The notes under the pieces are model-generated. The model was not told the origin of the DNA, did no database searches, and saw nothing but the letters and a program-made list of their open reading frames with translations. The translations under genes and the position numbers were made by a program. A stretch of DNA of 64,000 bases from Streptomyces chrestomyceticus JCM 4735 (GTDB lineage: Bacteria; Actinomycetota; Actinomycetes; Streptomycetales; Streptomycetaceae): assembly GCF_003865135.1 (NCBI RefSeq), contig NZ_BHZC01000001.1, positions 7,564,001 through 7,628,000 on the forward strand. Direction: 5' to 3'. Positions 27,959-36,495 of this stretch are shown here, piece by piece; position 1 is the stretch's first letter, and every line of letters starts with the position of its first letter.

Positions 27959-28332
27959 CGCGTGTACTGAGCGTGTCCCGCTGAAAACGGAAGAAACTGT
28001 AAGGAGCGGTCCGCTCATTTTCCGTGACGAATGCGGCGGCTGAATTCAGCCGGACGATCGCCTCAATGGAGGAGTGACGTTTCTCACGCGCAGACCCGTC
28101 GACAGTGCGGCGCGCGGTCGTTCCAAGGGGGCTTTCTCCTGGTTTCCCTGGGGGTAAGTGTCCGGATTGATGGAGGCACGTACGGTTCGTTCCACCGTCC
28201 GGATATCGATCACCGGGCAACCGTTATCCGGGCGTGATATCCGTTCAACTCTGTTGTGTCCCGGAGGCCCTGGCAGTTCCTACTAATGTCAACGCGAGCA
28301 ACACCTCTGCGCTGATAAGGAACCTGCCGACG
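27959..28332. promoter_or_regulatory. Intergenic region before the tandem solute-binding proteins
   Basis: No gene is seen in these 374 bases. AT content is clearly higher than in the surroundings. It holds a perfect 16-base palindrome CGGCTGAATTCAGCCG (28037-28052), and an inverted repeat GGATATC/GATATCC at 28201-28207 and 28236-28242 whose arms are extended by CAC/GTG. Either could be an operator or RNA hairpin for the downstream gene. Confidence 0.4.
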
Positions 28333-29943
28333 ATGAATCGCAAGACCTTGGTGCTGCCGGCCCTGGCCGGTCTGCTCGTCCCCACGCTCGCCGCCTGCGG
28401 CAGTTCGGACGGCTCCGGCGAAGGCGGCAAGCCGATCAAGGTCGGCACCACCGCCCAACTGGAGGCCACCAAGGACGCGCCCGCCCCGCTCGACCCCGCG
28501 CAGGCGTACGACGTCGACGCGTGGAACGTGCTGCGCGGAACCCTGCAGACGCTCATGCGGCTGCCTCGGAGCGGCACCGCGCCGGTGCCCGAGGCCGCCG
28601 AGTCCTGCGGATTCCGGGACACCCAGAACGAGCAGTTCCGCTGCAAACTCCGCGACGGACTGAAGTTCTCCAACGGGCACGCCCTGACGTCCAAGGACGT
28701 GAAGTTCTCCATCGACCGGATGCTGGCCATCAAGTACGACCGCGGCCCCATCTCCCTGGTGGACAACGTCGACAAGGTCGAGACGCCCAGCGAGACCGAG
28801 GTGGTCTTCCACCTCAAGAAGCCGGACGCCACCTTCCCGCAGAAGCTCGCCACCCCGGCGGCGGCCATCGTCGACAGCGAGGTGTATCCGGCCAAGGGCC
28901 TCTACAAGGGCTTCGAGGTGTCCGGCTCCGGCCCGTACACCGTGAAGGTCGAGCACAGCGGAGAGCGCGTCAGCAAGGCCGTCTTCACCAAGAACCCCGA
29001 CTACAAGGGCGGGATCGAGACGAAGAACTCCACCGTCGAGATGAAGTTCTTCGAGAACTCCGACGGCATGGAGAAGGCGCTGCGCAAGGGCGACATCGAC
29101 CTGATGAACCGCAGCCTGGCCCCCGACCAGATCAAGGGCCTGGAGAACGCCCGCGACGAGCACGTCGCCCTGACGGCCGTACCCGGCTCCGAGATCCGCT
29201 ACCTGGCCTTCAACACCGACGACCCGTCGGTCTCCGACAAGGCCGTCCGCCAGGCCATGGCCCAACTGGTCAACCGCTCCGCGCTGGTCCGCGACGTGTA
29301 CTCCTACGCCGGCGACCCGCTGTACTCCCTGGTGCCCAAGGGCCTCACCGGCCACATCAACTCGTTCTTCACCAAGTACGGCAACCCGAGCGTCCCCGCC
29401 GCCCGCAAGATCCTCCAGCAGGCGCACATCACCACCCCGGTGAAGCTCACCCTCACCTACACCGCGAACCACTACGGCTCCAGCACCGCCGACGAGTTCA
29501 AGGAGCTCCAGAGCCAGCTCAACAAGAGCGGCCTGTTCGACGTCCAGATCAAGGGCATCGACAACTGGACGCAGTTCCGCAAGGAGCAGTCCGAGGGCAA
29601 GTACGCCGTCTACGGCATGGGCTGGTTCGCCGACCTCCCCGACGCGGACAACTACATCGCGCCGTTCATCGGCAAGGGGAACTTCCTCAACTCCCCGTAC
29701 CGCAACAACAAGATCGAGTCCCAGCTCATCCCCACCACCCGGCAGCAGACCGACCGCAACTCCGCCGCCGAGGGCTTCAAGCAGGCCCAGGACATCATCG
29801 CGGACGAGGTCCCGGTCCTCCCGCTGTGGCAGGGCAAGCAGTACGTCGCCTCCCGCGACGACATCACCGGCGCCGAGTGGGCCCTGAACTCCTCCTCGGC
29901 CCTGCAGATCTGGGAACTGGGCCGCGGCGTGAGCAGCAACTGA
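28333..29943 (+). CDS. ABC transporter solute-binding lipoprotein, family 5 (oligopeptide/nickel type), copy 1
   Basis: Exported lipoprotein of 536 residues. Signal peptide with lipobox LAAC at about residue 21, then a family-5 binding fold: RDGLKFSNGHALTSKDVKFS near 110, FHLKKPDATFPQKLA, IRYLAFNTDDPSVSDKAVRQ and a C-terminal DEVPVLPLWQGKQY. Family-5 proteins deliver peptides, nickel or sugars to an ABC permease; ligand not predictable. No permease or ATPase gene is nearby. It is paralogous to the next gene: both share KFSNG, the DATFP segment and a near-identical PV(L/I)P(L/V)WQGKQY ending. ATG at 28333 chosen because it gives a proper signal peptide and has AAGGAA upstream. Confidence 0.9.
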   Translation: MNRKTLVLPALAGLLVPTLAACGSSDGSGEGGKPIKVGTTAQLEATKDAPAPLDPAQAYDVDAWNVLRGTLQTLMRLPRSGTAPVPEAAESCGFRDTQNEQFRCKLRDGLKFSNGHALTSKDVKFSIDRMLAIKYDRGPISLVDNVDKVETPSETEVVFHLKKPDATFPQKLATPAAAIVDSEVYPAKGLYKGFEVSGSGPYTVKVEHSGERVSKAVFTKNPDYKGGIETKNSTVEMKFFENSDGMEKALRKGDIDLMNRSLAPDQIKGLENARDEHVALTAVPGSEIRYLAFNTDDPSVSDKAVRQAMAQLVNRSALVRDVYSYAGDPLYSLVPKGLTGHINSFFTKYGNPSVPAARKILQQAHITTPVKLTLTYTANHYGSSTADEFKELQSQLNKSGLFDVQIKGIDNWTQFRKEQSEGKYAVYGMGWFADLPDADNYIAPFIGKGNFLNSPYRNNKIESQLIPTTRQQTDRNSAAEGFKQAQDIIADEVPVLPLWQGKQYVASRDDITGAEWALNSSSALQIWELGRGVSSN

Positions 29944-30092
29944 CGACGACCTCCGGCCGGCGCCACCGCGCGCCGGCCGGCTGCCGCATCCCTGAGACGG
30001 CGCGCACCACCACAACCGATGACGGCACCCTGCCGGCACACCGACACCGGCACCCGCCGGCGCGGACACACCGCTGAACCGCCAGGACGACT

Positions 30093-31697
30093 GTGAGGAA
30101 CACGCACGTGAGGAAACGCGACCAGTGGCTCGCCGCACCGCTGGGGGCAGGGCTCGTCGCCGCCCTGCTCAGCGGCTGCGGAACCGGCGAGGGGTCGGGC
30201 GCCGGGACCGGGGAACCCGTGGTCATGGGCATGACCGACAAGGTCGTCTCCACCGACCCCGCCGCCGGCTACGACCCGGTCTCCTGGCTGCTGTTCAACA
30301 ACGTCTTCCAGTCGTTGCTGAGCTTCCCCAAGGGCAGCACCAGCCCCGAGCCCGAGGCCGCCGACTCCTGCGGCTTCGTCGAGGGCGGCAGCACCGTCTA
30401 CAAGTGCACCCTCAAGGACGGCCTGAAGTTCAGCAACGGCAACAGCCTCACCGCCGAGGACGTCAAGTTCTCCTTCGACCGGATCAAGCGGATCAACGAC
30501 AAGCGCGGCCCCGCCGTGATGTTCGCCGGTCTGGACAAGGTCGAGGCCCCCGACGACCGGACCGTCGTCTTCCGCCTCAAGACGCCCGACGCGACCTTCC
30601 CCATGAAGATCGCCTCCGGTGCCGGCTCCATCGTCGACCACCGTGAGTACGCGCCCGACAAGCTGCGCACCGACAACAAGGCCGTCGGCTCCGGCGTCTA
30701 CACCCTCAAGGACTACGACGCCTCCTCCGAGGCCGTCTTCGGCGTCAACAGCTCCTACAAGGGCCCCGCCGAGGTCAAGAACTCCGGCATCACCATGAAG
30801 TTCTTCACCAGCCAGGACACGCTGAAGAAGGCGGTCGAGGACGGCTCCATCGACATCGCCTACCGCGGTCTGGCCATGAAGGACATCGCCTCGCTGGACC
30901 AGGCGTCCGACAGCCAGACGCACGGCACCCAGGTCGTCGAGGGCAAGAGCGCCGAGGTCATGCACCTGGTCTTCAACATGCGCGACCCGGTGGCCGGCAA
31001 GCTCGGCGTCCGCAAGGCCGTCGCCTACCTGCTGGACCGCTCCACGCTCGTCCGCGACGTCTACAAGCGCACCGCCGAACCGCTGTACTCGATCGTCCCC
31101 GCGGGCATCACCGGCCACAACACGGCCTTCTTCTCCACCTACGGCGACCGGCCGCAGACCGACAAGGCCCTCGCCGCCCTGCGCGACGCCGGCTACACCA
31201 ACAAGAAGGTCCCGCTCACCCTCTGGGCCACCCCCGTCCGCTACGGCCCCGGCACCGTCCCGGCCTTCCAGGAGATCGCCCAGCAGCTCAACGCCAGCGG
31301 CCTCTTCGACGCCAAGGTCAAGAGCGTGCCCATCGAGGAGTACGAGAAGGGCGTGGAAGCCGGCAAGTACGGCGCCTACGTCAAGGGCTGGGTGCCCGAC
31401 TACCCGGACCCCGACAACTTCACCCAGCCGTTCTTCGGCAAGGACAACGTCCTGCGCAACAACTACGACGCCAAGCGGATCACCTCGAAGCTGCTGCCCG
31501 GCACCGCCGGCCAGCCCGACCGGCAGGCGACCAAGACCGCCTTCCGCGAGGTGCAGGACATCGTCGCCGAGGACCTGCCGGTCATACCGGTGTGGCAGGG
31601 CAAGCAGTACGCCGTCGCCCGCCAGAACGTCGACGGCCTCCAGTGGACGCTGGACGCCACCACCGTCTTCCGCTTCTGGGAGCTGAAGAAGGGCTGA
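30093..31697 (+). CDS. ABC transporter solute-binding lipoprotein, family 5, copy 2
   Basis: Second family-5 binding lipoprotein, 534 residues, with signal peptide and lipobox LSGC. It has LKDGLKFSNGNSLTAEDVKF, RLKTPDATFPMKIASG and DLPVIPVWQGKQYAV. Tandem paralogue of the gene 149 bases upstream but clearly diverged. Two GTG codons are possible starts: 30093 (AGGA five bases upstream) and 30108 (GAGGA upstream); both precede the signal sequence. A large hairpin follows. The pair may use permeases encoded elsewhere or act as sensors; the neighbouring response regulator reads toward it from the other side. Confidence 0.9.
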   Translation: MRNTHVRKRDQWLAAPLGAGLVAALLSGCGTGEGSGAGTGEPVVMGMTDKVVSTDPAAGYDPVSWLLFNNVFQSLLSFPKGSTSPEPEAADSCGFVEGGSTVYKCTLKDGLKFSNGNSLTAEDVKFSFDRIKRINDKRGPAVMFAGLDKVEAPDDRTVVFRLKTPDATFPMKIASGAGSIVDHREYAPDKLRTDNKAVGSGVYTLKDYDASSEAVFGVNSSYKGPAEVKNSGITMKFFTSQDTLKKAVEDGSIDIAYRGLAMKDIASLDQASDSQTHGTQVVEGKSAEVMHLVFNMRDPVAGKLGVRKAVAYLLDRSTLVRDVYKRTAEPLYSIVPAGITGHNTAFFSTYGDRPQTDKALAALRDAGYTNKKVPLTLWATPVRYGPGTVPAFQEIAQQLNASGLFDAKVKSVPIEEYEKGVEAGKYGAYVKGWVPDYPDPDNFTQPFFGKDNVLRNNYDAKRITSKLLPGTAGQPDRQATKTAFREVQDIVAEDLPVIPVWQGKQYAVARQNVDGLQWTLDATTVFRFWELKKG

Positions 31698-31744
31698 CGG
31701 GGGAGGGCCGGCCGGGGGGCCGGCCCGCCCGCTCCGTACGGCTA

Positions 31745-31792
31745 CGGCCCGGCCCGCCGCCGCTCCTGCGGGGAGCGGGGCGGGCCGGGCCG
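31745..31792. terminator. Large hairpin between copy 2 and the response regulator
   Basis: A perfect 14-base outer stem (CGGCCCGGCCCGCC with its complement) encloses an inner CGCTCC/GGAGCG stem with a TGCG-side loop; TTCTCGTG follows. Sits between convergent genes. Confidence 0.75.
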
Positions 31793-31877
31793 TTCTCGTG
31801 AGTCTGTTCGCGTACGACTGCTCTCGTACGTCTGCCGGGCGGCCCGGGTCAGGCCGGGCGGGCGCCGGTGGGCCGGG

Positions 31878-32549
31878 CTACTGGGCGCCGGGGCGCACCA
31901 GCCCGCTCTCGTACGCGTACACCGCGGCCTGCACCCGGTCCCGCAGCCCCAGCTTCGTCAGCACGTGCCCGACGTGCGTCTTGACCGTCGTCTCGCTCAC
32001 GAAAAGATCCGCGGCGATCTCCGCGTTCGACAGCCCGCGCGCCACCAGCTTCAGCACCTCCACCTCCCGCTCGGTGAGGGTGTGCAGCGTGTCCGGCACC
32101 GGCTCCTCACCGGACGGCAGATGACCCGCGTACTTGTCCAGCAGACGGCGCGTGATGCTCGGCGCGAGCATCGCCTCGCCCGCCGCCACCACCCGGATCG
32201 CCTGCACCAGCTCCTGGGCCGGCGCGTCCTTCAGCAGGAAGCCGCTGGCCCCCGCGCGCAGCGCCTCGACCACGTACTCGTCCAGGTCGAACGTGGTCAG
32301 CACCAGCACCTTCGCCGGACCGTCCTTCGCCGGCCCGGTGATCTGCCGGGTCGCCTCGACCCCGTCCATCCGCGGCATCCGGATGTCCATCAGCACCACG
32401 TCGGGCTGCAGCGCCCGCACCTGCTCCAGCGCCTGCAGACCGTCCCCGGCCTCGCCGACGACCGCGAGATCCTGCTCGGCCTCCAGGATCATCCGGAAAC
32501 CGGTACGCAGCAGCGGCTGGTCGTCGACCAGCAGGACGCGGATTGCCAC
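31878..32549 (-). CDS. NarL/LuxR-family response regulator
   Basis: Two-component response regulator of 223 residues. The receiver domain begins VLLVDDQPLLRTGF, has the phosphoacceptor Asp in DVVLMDIRMPRMDG near residue 54 and the conserved Lys in GFLLKDAP. The C-terminal LuxR helix-turn-helix is LTEREVEVLKLVARGLSNAEIA. The GTG at 32549 has AAGGAG six bases upstream. No histidine kinase gene is beside it, so it is an orphan in this window. The target genes are unknown; a RecB-like gene lies 13 bases upstream on the same strand. Confidence 0.92.
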   Translation of the reverse strand: MAIRVLLVDDQPLLRTGFRMILEAEQDLAVVGEAGDGLQALEQVRALQPDVVLMDIRMPRMDGVEATRQITGPAKDGPAKVLVLTTFDLDEYVVEALRAGASGFLLKDAPAQELVQAIRVVAAGEAMLAPSITRRLLDKYAGHLPSGEEPVPDTLHTLTEREVEVLKLVARGLSNAEIAADLFVSETTVKTHVGHVLTKLGLRDRVQAAVYAYESGLVRPGAQ

Positions 32550-32562
32550 AGGAACTCCTTCG

Positions 32563-33732
32563 TTAGACCAGGCCCATTCTGCCCTGCCCCGCCCCGGACA
32601 CCTCCACGGGGAGAGCCCGGCCGGGCCCCGGAACCGGCAGCGGATACGGCGGGGGAGTGCCGCCGAACTCCGGGCACACCGCCTGGTGGTCGCACCACCC
32701 GCACAGCTTCGTACGGCGCGGCCGCCAGTCACCGGTCGCCGTCGCCCGCTGGATGGCGTCCCACAGCGCCAGCAGCTTGCGCTCCACGCCCCGCAGGTCC
32801 GCCTCGGTCGGGTCGTACGTCAGCACGTCACCGCTGCCCAGATACACAAGCTGCAACCGCCGCGGCACCCGGCCGCGCAGCCGCCACATCACCAGCGCGT
32901 AGAACTTCATCTGGAACAGCGGACCGTCGGCGTACTCCGGGCGGGGCGCCTTGCCGGTCTTGTAGTCGACGAGCCGCACCTCGCCCGTCGGCGCCACGTC
33001 CACCCGGTCGATGAAGCCGCGCAGCCGCAGCCCCGAGTCCAGCACCGTCTCCACGTACAGCTCGCGGTCGGCGGGCTCCAGACGCGTCGGGTCCTCCAGC
33101 GTGAACCACCGCTCCACCAGCGCCTCGGCGTCCGCCAGCCACGCCGCCAGCCGCTCGCCCGACGGATCGTCCTCGAACAGCCCGGCCAGCTCGGGACGCT
33201 TCGCCAGCAGCTTCTCCCACTCGCCCGGCACCATCGAGCGCGCGCCGCCTGCCGTACGCTGCGCCGCCGGAGCGTCGAAGAGGCGCTCCAGCACCGCGTG
33301 CACCACCGTGCCGCGCGTCGCCGCGGGGCTCGGCTTCTCCGGCAGCTTGTCGATCACACGGAAGCGGTACAGCAGCGGACACTGCATGAAGTCGCCCGCG
33401 CGGGAGGGGGAGAGCGAGACGGGAGGGGTGGCGGGCGGGGGAGCGGGGGAGTCGGCGGGCGTGACCGGCTCGGGGGCGGCTGCGGCTGCGGCACCGGCCG
33501 CGGGCACGGGCGCGGTGACTGCGGCGGATGTCACAGCGCGGCCGGGCCCGCCGATCGCCTCGGAGTCGCCGACAGTCGCGGTCTCGCCGGGCGCAGCGGC
33601 CTCCCCGGCCGCTCCCGCCGCCGGGGCCCCGCCGGACGCCCCGCCCTGACCGCCCTGACCACTCTGACCGCCCTGACCACTCTGTCCGTCGTCCGCGGCG
33701 TCCGGCCCGGCCTCTTCGGTGCTCGTTCCCAT
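32563..33732 (-). CDS. RecB-family PD-(D/E)XK nuclease with four-cysteine (Fe-S type) signature
   Basis: Protein of 389 residues. The first 150 are low-complexity, rich in Gly, Ala and Pro. From PPVSLSPSRAGDFMQCPLLY onward it matches the RecB/Cas4-like nuclease fold: RGTVVHAVLERLF, RGFIDRVDV and LVDYKTGKA (catalytic Asp and Lys), then QMKFYAL. Four cysteines, one in QCPLLY and three in LCGWCDHQAVCP, match the iron-sulfur staple of AddB/Cas4 nucleases. There is no helicase domain. It probably acts in DNA repair; partner unknown. A TAGGGT -10 box ends eight bases before the ATG, suggesting a leaderless transcript. The response regulator gene follows after 13 bases. Confidence 0.87.
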   Translation of the reverse strand: MGTSTEEAGPDAADDGQSGQGGQSGQGGQGGASGGAPAAGAAGEAAAPGETATVGDSEAIGGPGRAVTSAAVTAPVPAAGAAAAAAPEPVTPADSPAPPPATPPVSLSPSRAGDFMQCPLLYRFRVIDKLPEKPSPAATRGTVVHAVLERLFDAPAAQRTAGGARSMVPGEWEKLLAKRPELAGLFEDDPSGERLAAWLADAEALVERWFTLEDPTRLEPADRELYVETVLDSGLRLRGFIDRVDVAPTGEVRLVDYKTGKAPRPEYADGPLFQMKFYALVMWRLRGRVPRRLQLVYLGSGDVLTYDPTEADLRGVERKLLALWDAIQRATATGDWRPRRTKLCGWCDHQAVCPEFGGTPPPYPLPVPGPGRALPVEVSGAGQGRMGLV

Positions 33733-33740
33733 GACACCCG

Positions 33741-33746
33741 ACCCTA
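33741..33746 (-). promoter_or_regulatory. -10 box of a probably leaderless recB-like promoter
   Basis: TAGGGT on the minus strand, eight bases before the ATG at 33732, with no ribosome site between. Confidence 0.4.
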
Positions 33747-33923
33747 CGGCCCGCCACTGACAGCCACCGCAACCGAGGGATCACAATGGGAGACCGAGGC
33801 GGGGTGTCGCGAAGCACTCCGCATACCATCGACGCCAGACCCCTTCGCCCTGCATGATCGACATGCCGTACCGGACAGCACCTGGACGGACAGGAGCGAA
33901 GGCCGCAACGACGAGGGGACGCC

Positions 33924-35234
33924 GTGGACGAGAGTGGGAAGCCGCAGGACCCTGAGGAGTCCGCGCACCACGGACCGCCCGACCCGCCCGGACCGTCCGA
34001 CCCGGCCCGCGCCACCGGCCGTACGAGGCCGTCCGGGAACCGTCCCTCCGCGCAGCGCCCGGCCAAGGACGGCCAGGGCAGGCGTACCGGCGGCGGCATC
34101 CTCATGGGCCGCCCGTTCGGCGTACCGGTCTACGTGGCCCCCAGTTGGTTCGTCGTCGCGGCCCTGATCACCTGGGTCTTCGGCGGCCAGCTCGAACGGG
34201 TCCTGCCGGAGCTCGGCTCCGCCCGCTACCTCGTCTCGCTCTTCTTCGCCGTCGCCTTCTACGCCTCGGTGCTCGTCCACGAGCTGGCGCACACCGTCGC
34301 CGCGCTGCGCTTCAAGCTTCCCGTACGCCGTATCCAGCTCCAGTTCTTCGGTGGCGTCTCCGAGATCGAGAAGGAGTCCGAGACGCCCGGCCGCGAGTTC
34401 GTCCTGGCCTTCGTCGGCCCGCTGCTCTCGCTGGTCCTCGCGGGCGTCTTCTACATCGGGATGAAGGTGGTCGAGCCCGGCACCGTACCCGGTGTGCTGC
34501 TCGCCGGGCTGATGATCTCCAACCTCATCGTCGCCGTCTTCAACCTGCTGCCCGGCCTCCCGCTGGACGGCGGCCGGATGCTCCGCGCCGTCGTGTGGAA
34601 GATCACCGGCAAGCCGATGACCGGCACCGTCGCCGCCGCCTGGGTCGGCCGCGCGCTCGCGGTCTCCGTCCTGATCGGCCTGCCGCTGCTCACCCACACC
34701 GGCGCCCTGGGCAACGCCCCCACCGACCTCGGCGGCGCCGACTCGATCACCGACGCGCTGCTCGCCGCGATCCTCGCCGCGATCATCTGGACCGGCGCCG
34801 GCAACAGCCTGCGCATGGCCCGCCTGCGCGAACGCCTCCCGGACCTCCAGGCCCGCGCCCTCACCCGGCGCGCCGTCCCGGTGGAGCCCGACACCCCGCT
34901 GTCCGAGGCCCTGCGCCGCGCCAACGACGCGGGCGCCCGCGCCCTGGTCGTCGTGGACCGGGTGGGCCGGCCCACCGCCGTGGTCCGGGAGACCGCCATC
35001 GTCGGCGTCCCCGAGCACCGGCGCCCCTGGGTCGCCGTCAGCGGTCTCGCCCAGGACCTCAAGGAGGGCATGCGGGTCTCCGCCGAACTGGCCGGCGAGG
35101 ACCTGCTGGACTACCTGCGCGCCACCCCCGCCACCGAGTACCTGGTGGTCGAGGAGACCGGTGAGATCTACGGCGTCCTCTCCACCGCCGACGTCGAACG
35201 CGCCTTCGTAGCCGCCATGGCCCGCCCGTCCTGA
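33924..35234 (+). CDS. Site-2 protease family (M50) membrane metalloprotease with CBS domains
   Basis: Protein of 436 residues. After about 60 polar residues come membrane segments with zinc motif HELAH (in SVLVHELAHTVAALRF) and the second motif NLLPGLPLDGGRML. The C-terminal 150 residues form a CBS pair (RAVPVEPDTPLSEALRRAND, YLVVEETGEIYGVLSTADV). Such proteases cut substrates inside the membrane; the CBS part likely senses a nucleotide. The GTG at 33924 has GAGGGGA upstream. In actinobacteria this gene precedes trmI and the proteasome genes, as here; the substrate is unknown. Confidence 0.92.
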   Translation: MDESGKPQDPEESAHHGPPDPPGPSDPARATGRTRPSGNRPSAQRPAKDGQGRRTGGGILMGRPFGVPVYVAPSWFVVAALITWVFGGQLERVLPELGSARYLVSLFFAVAFYASVLVHELAHTVAALRFKLPVRRIQLQFFGGVSEIEKESETPGREFVLAFVGPLLSLVLAGVFYIGMKVVEPGTVPGVLLAGLMISNLIVAVFNLLPGLPLDGGRMLRAVVWKITGKPMTGTVAAAWVGRALAVSVLIGLPLLTHTGALGNAPTDLGGADSITDALLAAILAAIIWTGAGNSLRMARLRERLPDLQARALTRRAVPVEPDTPLSEALRRANDAGARALVVVDRVGRPTAVVRETAIVGVPEHRRPWVAVSGLAQDLKEGMRVSAELAGEDLLDYLRATPATEYLVVEETGEIYGVLSTADVERAFVAAMARPS

Positions 35235-35276
35235 CCCCCACCACGGGCTCCCCCTTCCTGACCCCCACCACGGGCT
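35230..35276. repeat. Direct repeat at the end of the M50 protease gene
   Basis: A 20-base unit starting CCTGACCCCCACC occurs twice with a 27-base period (35230-35249 and 35257-35276). The first copy includes the stop codon of the protease gene, so it looks like a small tandem duplication. Confidence 0.7.
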
Positions 35277-35349
35277 TCCCACCCCACACACCTGGGTAAG
35301 CCTCTGACCGGCCCCCTCCACCCTGGTACGGATCACCCCGAGCGCCCGG

Positions 35350-35355
35350 TAGGCT
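35350..35355 (+). promoter_or_regulatory. -10 box of a probably leaderless trmI promoter
   Basis: TAGGCT ends six bases before the ATG at 35362, with no ribosome site between. Confidence 0.5.
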
Positions 35356-35361
35356 GGTCAC

Positions 35362-36270
35362 ATGTCCGAACCGACCGGTGCCGCCCGCCGTCGCGGGCCC
35401 TTCAAGGTCGGGGACCAGGTCCAGCTCACCGATCCCAAGGGACGCCACTACACGTTCACGCTCGAAGAGGGCAAGAGCTTCCACACCCACAAGGGAGCCT
35501 TCCCCCACGACGAGCTGATCGGTGCTCCCGAGGGCAGTGTTGTCCGTACCACCGGGAACGTCGCCTACCTCGCGCTGCGCCCGCTGCTCCCCGACTACGT
35601 CCTGTCCATGCCCCGCGGTGCCGCCGTGGTCTACCCCAAGGACGCGGGGCAGATCCTGGCGATGGCCGACATCTTCCCCGGCGCCCGCGTCGTCGAGGCG
35701 GGGGTGGGGTCCGGCTCGCTCAGCAGCTTCCTGCTGCGCGCCATCGGTGACCAGGGCATGCTGCACAGCTACGAGCGGCGCGCCGACTTCGCCGAGATCG
35801 CCACGCAGAACGTCGAGCGGTACTTCGGCGGTCCGCACCCGGCGTGGACGCTCACCGTCGGTGACCTTCAGGACAACCTCTCCGACACCGACGTCGACCG
35901 GGTCATCCTGGACATGCTCGCCCCCTGGGAGTGCCTGGAGGCCGTCTCCAAGGCGCTCGTCCCGGGCGGCATCCTGTGCGCGTACGTGGCCACCACGACG
36001 CAGCTTGCCCGTACCGTCGAGGCCATCCGGGAGCACGGCACCTTCAACGAGCCGTCGGCCTGGGAGACCATGGTCCGCACCTGGCACGTCGAGGGCCTGG
36101 CCGTCCGCCCCGACCATCGCATGATCGGTCACACCGGCTTCCTGCTGACCGCCCGCCGTCTCGCGGACGGTGTCGAGCCGCCGCTGCGCCGTCGCCGCCC
36201 GGCCAAGGGCGCGTACGGCGAGGACTACTCCGGTCCCGGCAGCTCCAGCGGGGGCGCGGAGCGCGGCTGA
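35362..36270 (+). CDS. trmI: tRNA (adenine(58)-N1)-methyltransferase
   Basis: SAM-dependent methyltransferase of 302 residues that makes m1A58 in the T-loop of tRNA. An N-terminal beta domain (FKVGDQVQLTDPKGRHYTF) is followed by the Rossmann fold with SAM motif VVEAGVGSGSLSSFLLR near residue 115 and VDRVILDMLAPWEC. TrmI commonly sits upstream of the proteasomal ATPase gene in actinobacteria, which holds here after two small genes. A promoter just before the ATG suggests a leaderless mRNA, and a hairpin follows the stop. Confidence 0.95.
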   Translation: MSEPTGAARRRGPFKVGDQVQLTDPKGRHYTFTLEEGKSFHTHKGAFPHDELIGAPEGSVVRTTGNVAYLALRPLLPDYVLSMPRGAAVVYPKDAGQILAMADIFPGARVVEAGVGSGSLSSFLLRAIGDQGMLHSYERRADFAEIATQNVERYFGGPHPAWTLTVGDLQDNLSDTDVDRVILDMLAPWECLEAVSKALVPGGILCAYVATTTQLARTVEAIREHGTFNEPSAWETMVRTWHVEGLAVRPDHRMIGHTGFLLTARRLADGVEPPLRRRRPAKGAYGEDYSGPGSSSGGAERG

Positions 36271-36330
36271 CCCGGCGCACGCCCCGGCGCAGCGCGGCCG
36301 TCCCGCCTCGCACGCCCCCTCGAACCGTCC

Positions 36331-36375
36331 GGCGCCGCCGACCAGTTCCCTCCTACGGGAACCGTCGGCGGCGCC
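36331..36375 (+). terminator. Terminator hairpin after trmI
   Basis: A perfect 12-base stem GGCGCCGCCGAC/GTCGGCGGCGCC encloses an inner GTTCCC/GGGAAC stem. It isolates trmI from the downstream secreted-protein gene. Confidence 0.7.
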
Positions 36376-36495
36376 GTCGCGTTCAGCGGGTGAGGGCCTG
36401 GCGGGAAACCCGCCCGAGTGTTCCCCGGCGGCCCCGGGCTGTGGAACGATGCTGGGCACTCCCACCGCCACAGCTCTCCACAGGAGTTACCCCGC

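Noticed and set aside
23516..28018. Very long open frame (about 1500 codons) antisense to metH
   Set aside because: It mirrors metH in a GC-rich genome where the antisense of third positions rarely gives stops. No domain is recognisable and the composition is shadow-like.
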